Below are positions 5,288 to 5,961 of a stretch of 5,961 nt of DNA, piece by piece. The DNA is from Hyphomicrobium sp. (GTDB lineage Bacteria; Pseudomonadota; Alphaproteobacteria; Rhizobiales; Hyphomicrobiaceae). A model generated the notes under the pieces. It searched no databases, was not told the DNA's origin, and worked only from the letters and a program-made list of their open reading frames with translations. The stretch is taken from positions 1 through 5,961 of the forward strand of contig JAUWCP010000154.1 of the NCBI GenBank assembly GCA_030609245.1. Reading direction: 5' to 3'. The stretch's first letter is position 1, and each line of letters starts with the position of its first letter. A program made the translations under genes and the position numbers.

Positions 5288-5353
5288 GTGCCACAATAAC
5301 ATGTTGTTTTGCAAAGGTAATAGGCAAAAAGCCTGTGTGGCACCCCACATTTT
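5288..5353 (+). terminator. Structured 3' flank of tRNA-Ser, possible terminator
   Basis: Two bases after the CCA, GTGCCACA (5288-5295) is perfectly complementary to TGTGGCAC (5336-5343). The enclosed 40 nt contain the hairpin AGGC-AAAAA-GCCT (5322-5334) and the palindrome AACATGTT (5298-5305). Together they could fold as a branched structure. TTTT follows at 5350-5353, six bases after the outer stem. That is a short U-run and not immediately adjacent, so intrinsic termination is plausible but not secure. Confidence 0.35.
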
Positions 5354-5631
5354 AACCCACATTCTGTTTGGGTCTACCACGGACGGTATCGGACTATTCG
5401 AGACACTGAAGACGTGCTCAACGTGCGGAAACAGCGCGGAACGCAAGCACCCAGCGGATTACCCTCGACAATCCATGACAACGCTTCAGCCGCTTCTTGG
5501 TAGCTGCGGACGATGCAATAACCCCCACCCAACTTTCGATGTTACCCGCGTTGAGAAAGCCAGCCCCTATCAGCCAGTAATGCCACTCAACGAGCCGCAA
5601 CACCTCTTCAAACAGTGCTTACCCTCAGTCC
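5354..5631. other. Intergenic stretch with no convincing gene
   Basis: Between the tRNA trailer and the SRAP gene no frame on either strand shows a recognisable family with a good start. The most protein-like frame is on the minus strand (5603 to 5418, GTG start, 61 codons, with WHYWLIGAGFLNAGNIES near its N-terminus). It has no Shine-Dalgarno, its third-position GC is only modest, and I do not recognise it. CCCACATT occurs twice, at 5344-5351 and 5356-5363. No integrase and no second copy of the tRNA 3' end is present, so there is no sign here of an element integrated at the tRNA. Confidence 0.4.
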
Positions 5632-5961
5632 ATGTGCAATCTCTACTCAATGACCCGAAACCGAGACGCGATCATTCGACTGTTTCGTGTTTCACATAAC
5701 CGTGCCGCTGCCTTCGAGCCCCAGTCCGCAATCTTCCCTGGTGGCACTGCTCCGATTGTTCGACGGGCAGACGATGGGGAACGTGAGCTGGTCGTGATGA
5801 GTTGGGGTTTCCCGCTGCCACAAAAGGGCAAGTCGGCGAAGCGTGTGACGAATGCGCGCGAGGATACGGTGTTGGACAGTCGTTTCTGGCGCTCCTCCTT
5901 CGAAGATCGCCGCTGTCTTGTGCCGGTTACCAGTTTCAGCGAACCAAAGGGAAAGAAACCA
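5632..5961 (+). CDS. SRAP-domain (YedK/HMCES-type) abasic-site DNA-protein crosslinking protein, 3'-truncated by the window
   Basis: The frame is open to the window end and gives 110 residues of a protein that is usually 190-250 long. SRAP proteins bind abasic sites in single-stranded DNA and crosslink to them through the N-terminal cysteine exposed when Met1 is removed. The sequence begins MCNLYSMT, so Cys2 is in place. N74 (in TNARED, equivalent to Asn75 of E. coli YedK) and E104 (in SFSEPKG, equivalent to Glu105) are also present. WGFPLP (58-63) and RRCLVPVTSFSEP (93-105) are further family blocks. The catalytic histidine expected later in the protein lies outside the window. The ATG at 5632 must be the start because Cys2 has to follow it, although no Shine-Dalgarno is visible in the preceding 20 bases. 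The next ATG at 5650 would remove the cysteine. I see no LexA-type site upstream. Confidence 0.93.
   Translation, partial: MCNLYSMTRNRDAIIRLFRVSHNRAAAFEPQSAIFPGGTAPIVRRADDGERELVVMSWGFPLPQKGKSAKRVTNAREDTVLDSRFWRSSFEDRRCLVPVTSFSEPKGKKP

Noticed and set aside
5084..5446. Minus-strand frames reading GGDGGIRTLE and FQACAFSHSATPP, or RRRRDSNPRDG, across the tRNA
   Set aside because: These are the well-known antisense translations of tRNA-Ser genes. They overlap the tRNA at 5196-5285 and are artefacts.
5202..5699. Plus-strand 165-codon frame starting inside the tRNA
   Set aside because: It begins within the tRNA and overlaps the SRAP gene in another frame. Its composition is not protein-like and no family is recognisable.
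5275..5961. Integrated element at the tRNA-Ser 3' end
   Set aside because: tRNA-Ser genes are common integration sites, but no integrase and no repeat of the tRNA 3' end is present in the window.

Overview
The window looks like chromosomal DNA from an alphaproteobacterium, probably of the Hyphomicrobiales (Rhizobiales). It is moderately GC-rich. The SRAP protein begins MCNLYSMT, as rhizobial members do, the tRNA-Ser is of alphaproteobacterial type, and the two small secreted proteins resemble families I associate with Hyphomicrobium/Bradyrhizobium-like genomes. This placement comes from recognising families, not from a search.

Layout. Positions 1-655 (+) hold the 3' part of a membrane methyltransferase of the methanethiol S-methyltransferase (MddA) type, cut by the window start. 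It converges with a TerB-fold gene (673-1152, -). Next comes a tight three-gene minus-strand operon, transcribed from a good sigma70-like promoter at 3060-3088: a DUF2165 membrane protein (3027-2533), a small PQQ-type beta-propeller repeat protein with a TTG start (2540-2223), and rfbD, dTDP-4-dehydrorhamnose reductase (2219-1308). rfbD carries a triplicated in-frame 12-bp repeat. Divergent to the operon is a YcbL/glyoxalase II-like metallo-beta-lactamase-fold hydrolase (3140-3829, +). It converges with two small exported proteins of unknown function on the minus strand (4198-3845 and 4844-4359).

The right end contains a 93-bp MITE-like inverted-repeat element with an apparent 6-bp target duplication (4878-4982), upstream of the second secreted protein. 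A tRNA-Ser(GGA) gene (5196-5285) follows, with its own promoter and a structured 3' flank. After about 350 bp with no convincing gene comes the 5' part of an SRAP/YedK-HMCES abasic-site protein gene (5632 to the window end, +), which has no visible Shine-Dalgarno.

Most of this is ordinary housekeeping and accessory content, and I see no multi-gene defence, CRISPR or biosynthetic system. The least ordinary signals are the MITE-like element, a leader that can form two competing hairpins over the ribosome binding site at 4205-4242, the odd company kept by rfbD, and an acceptor-stem mismatch in the tRNA.
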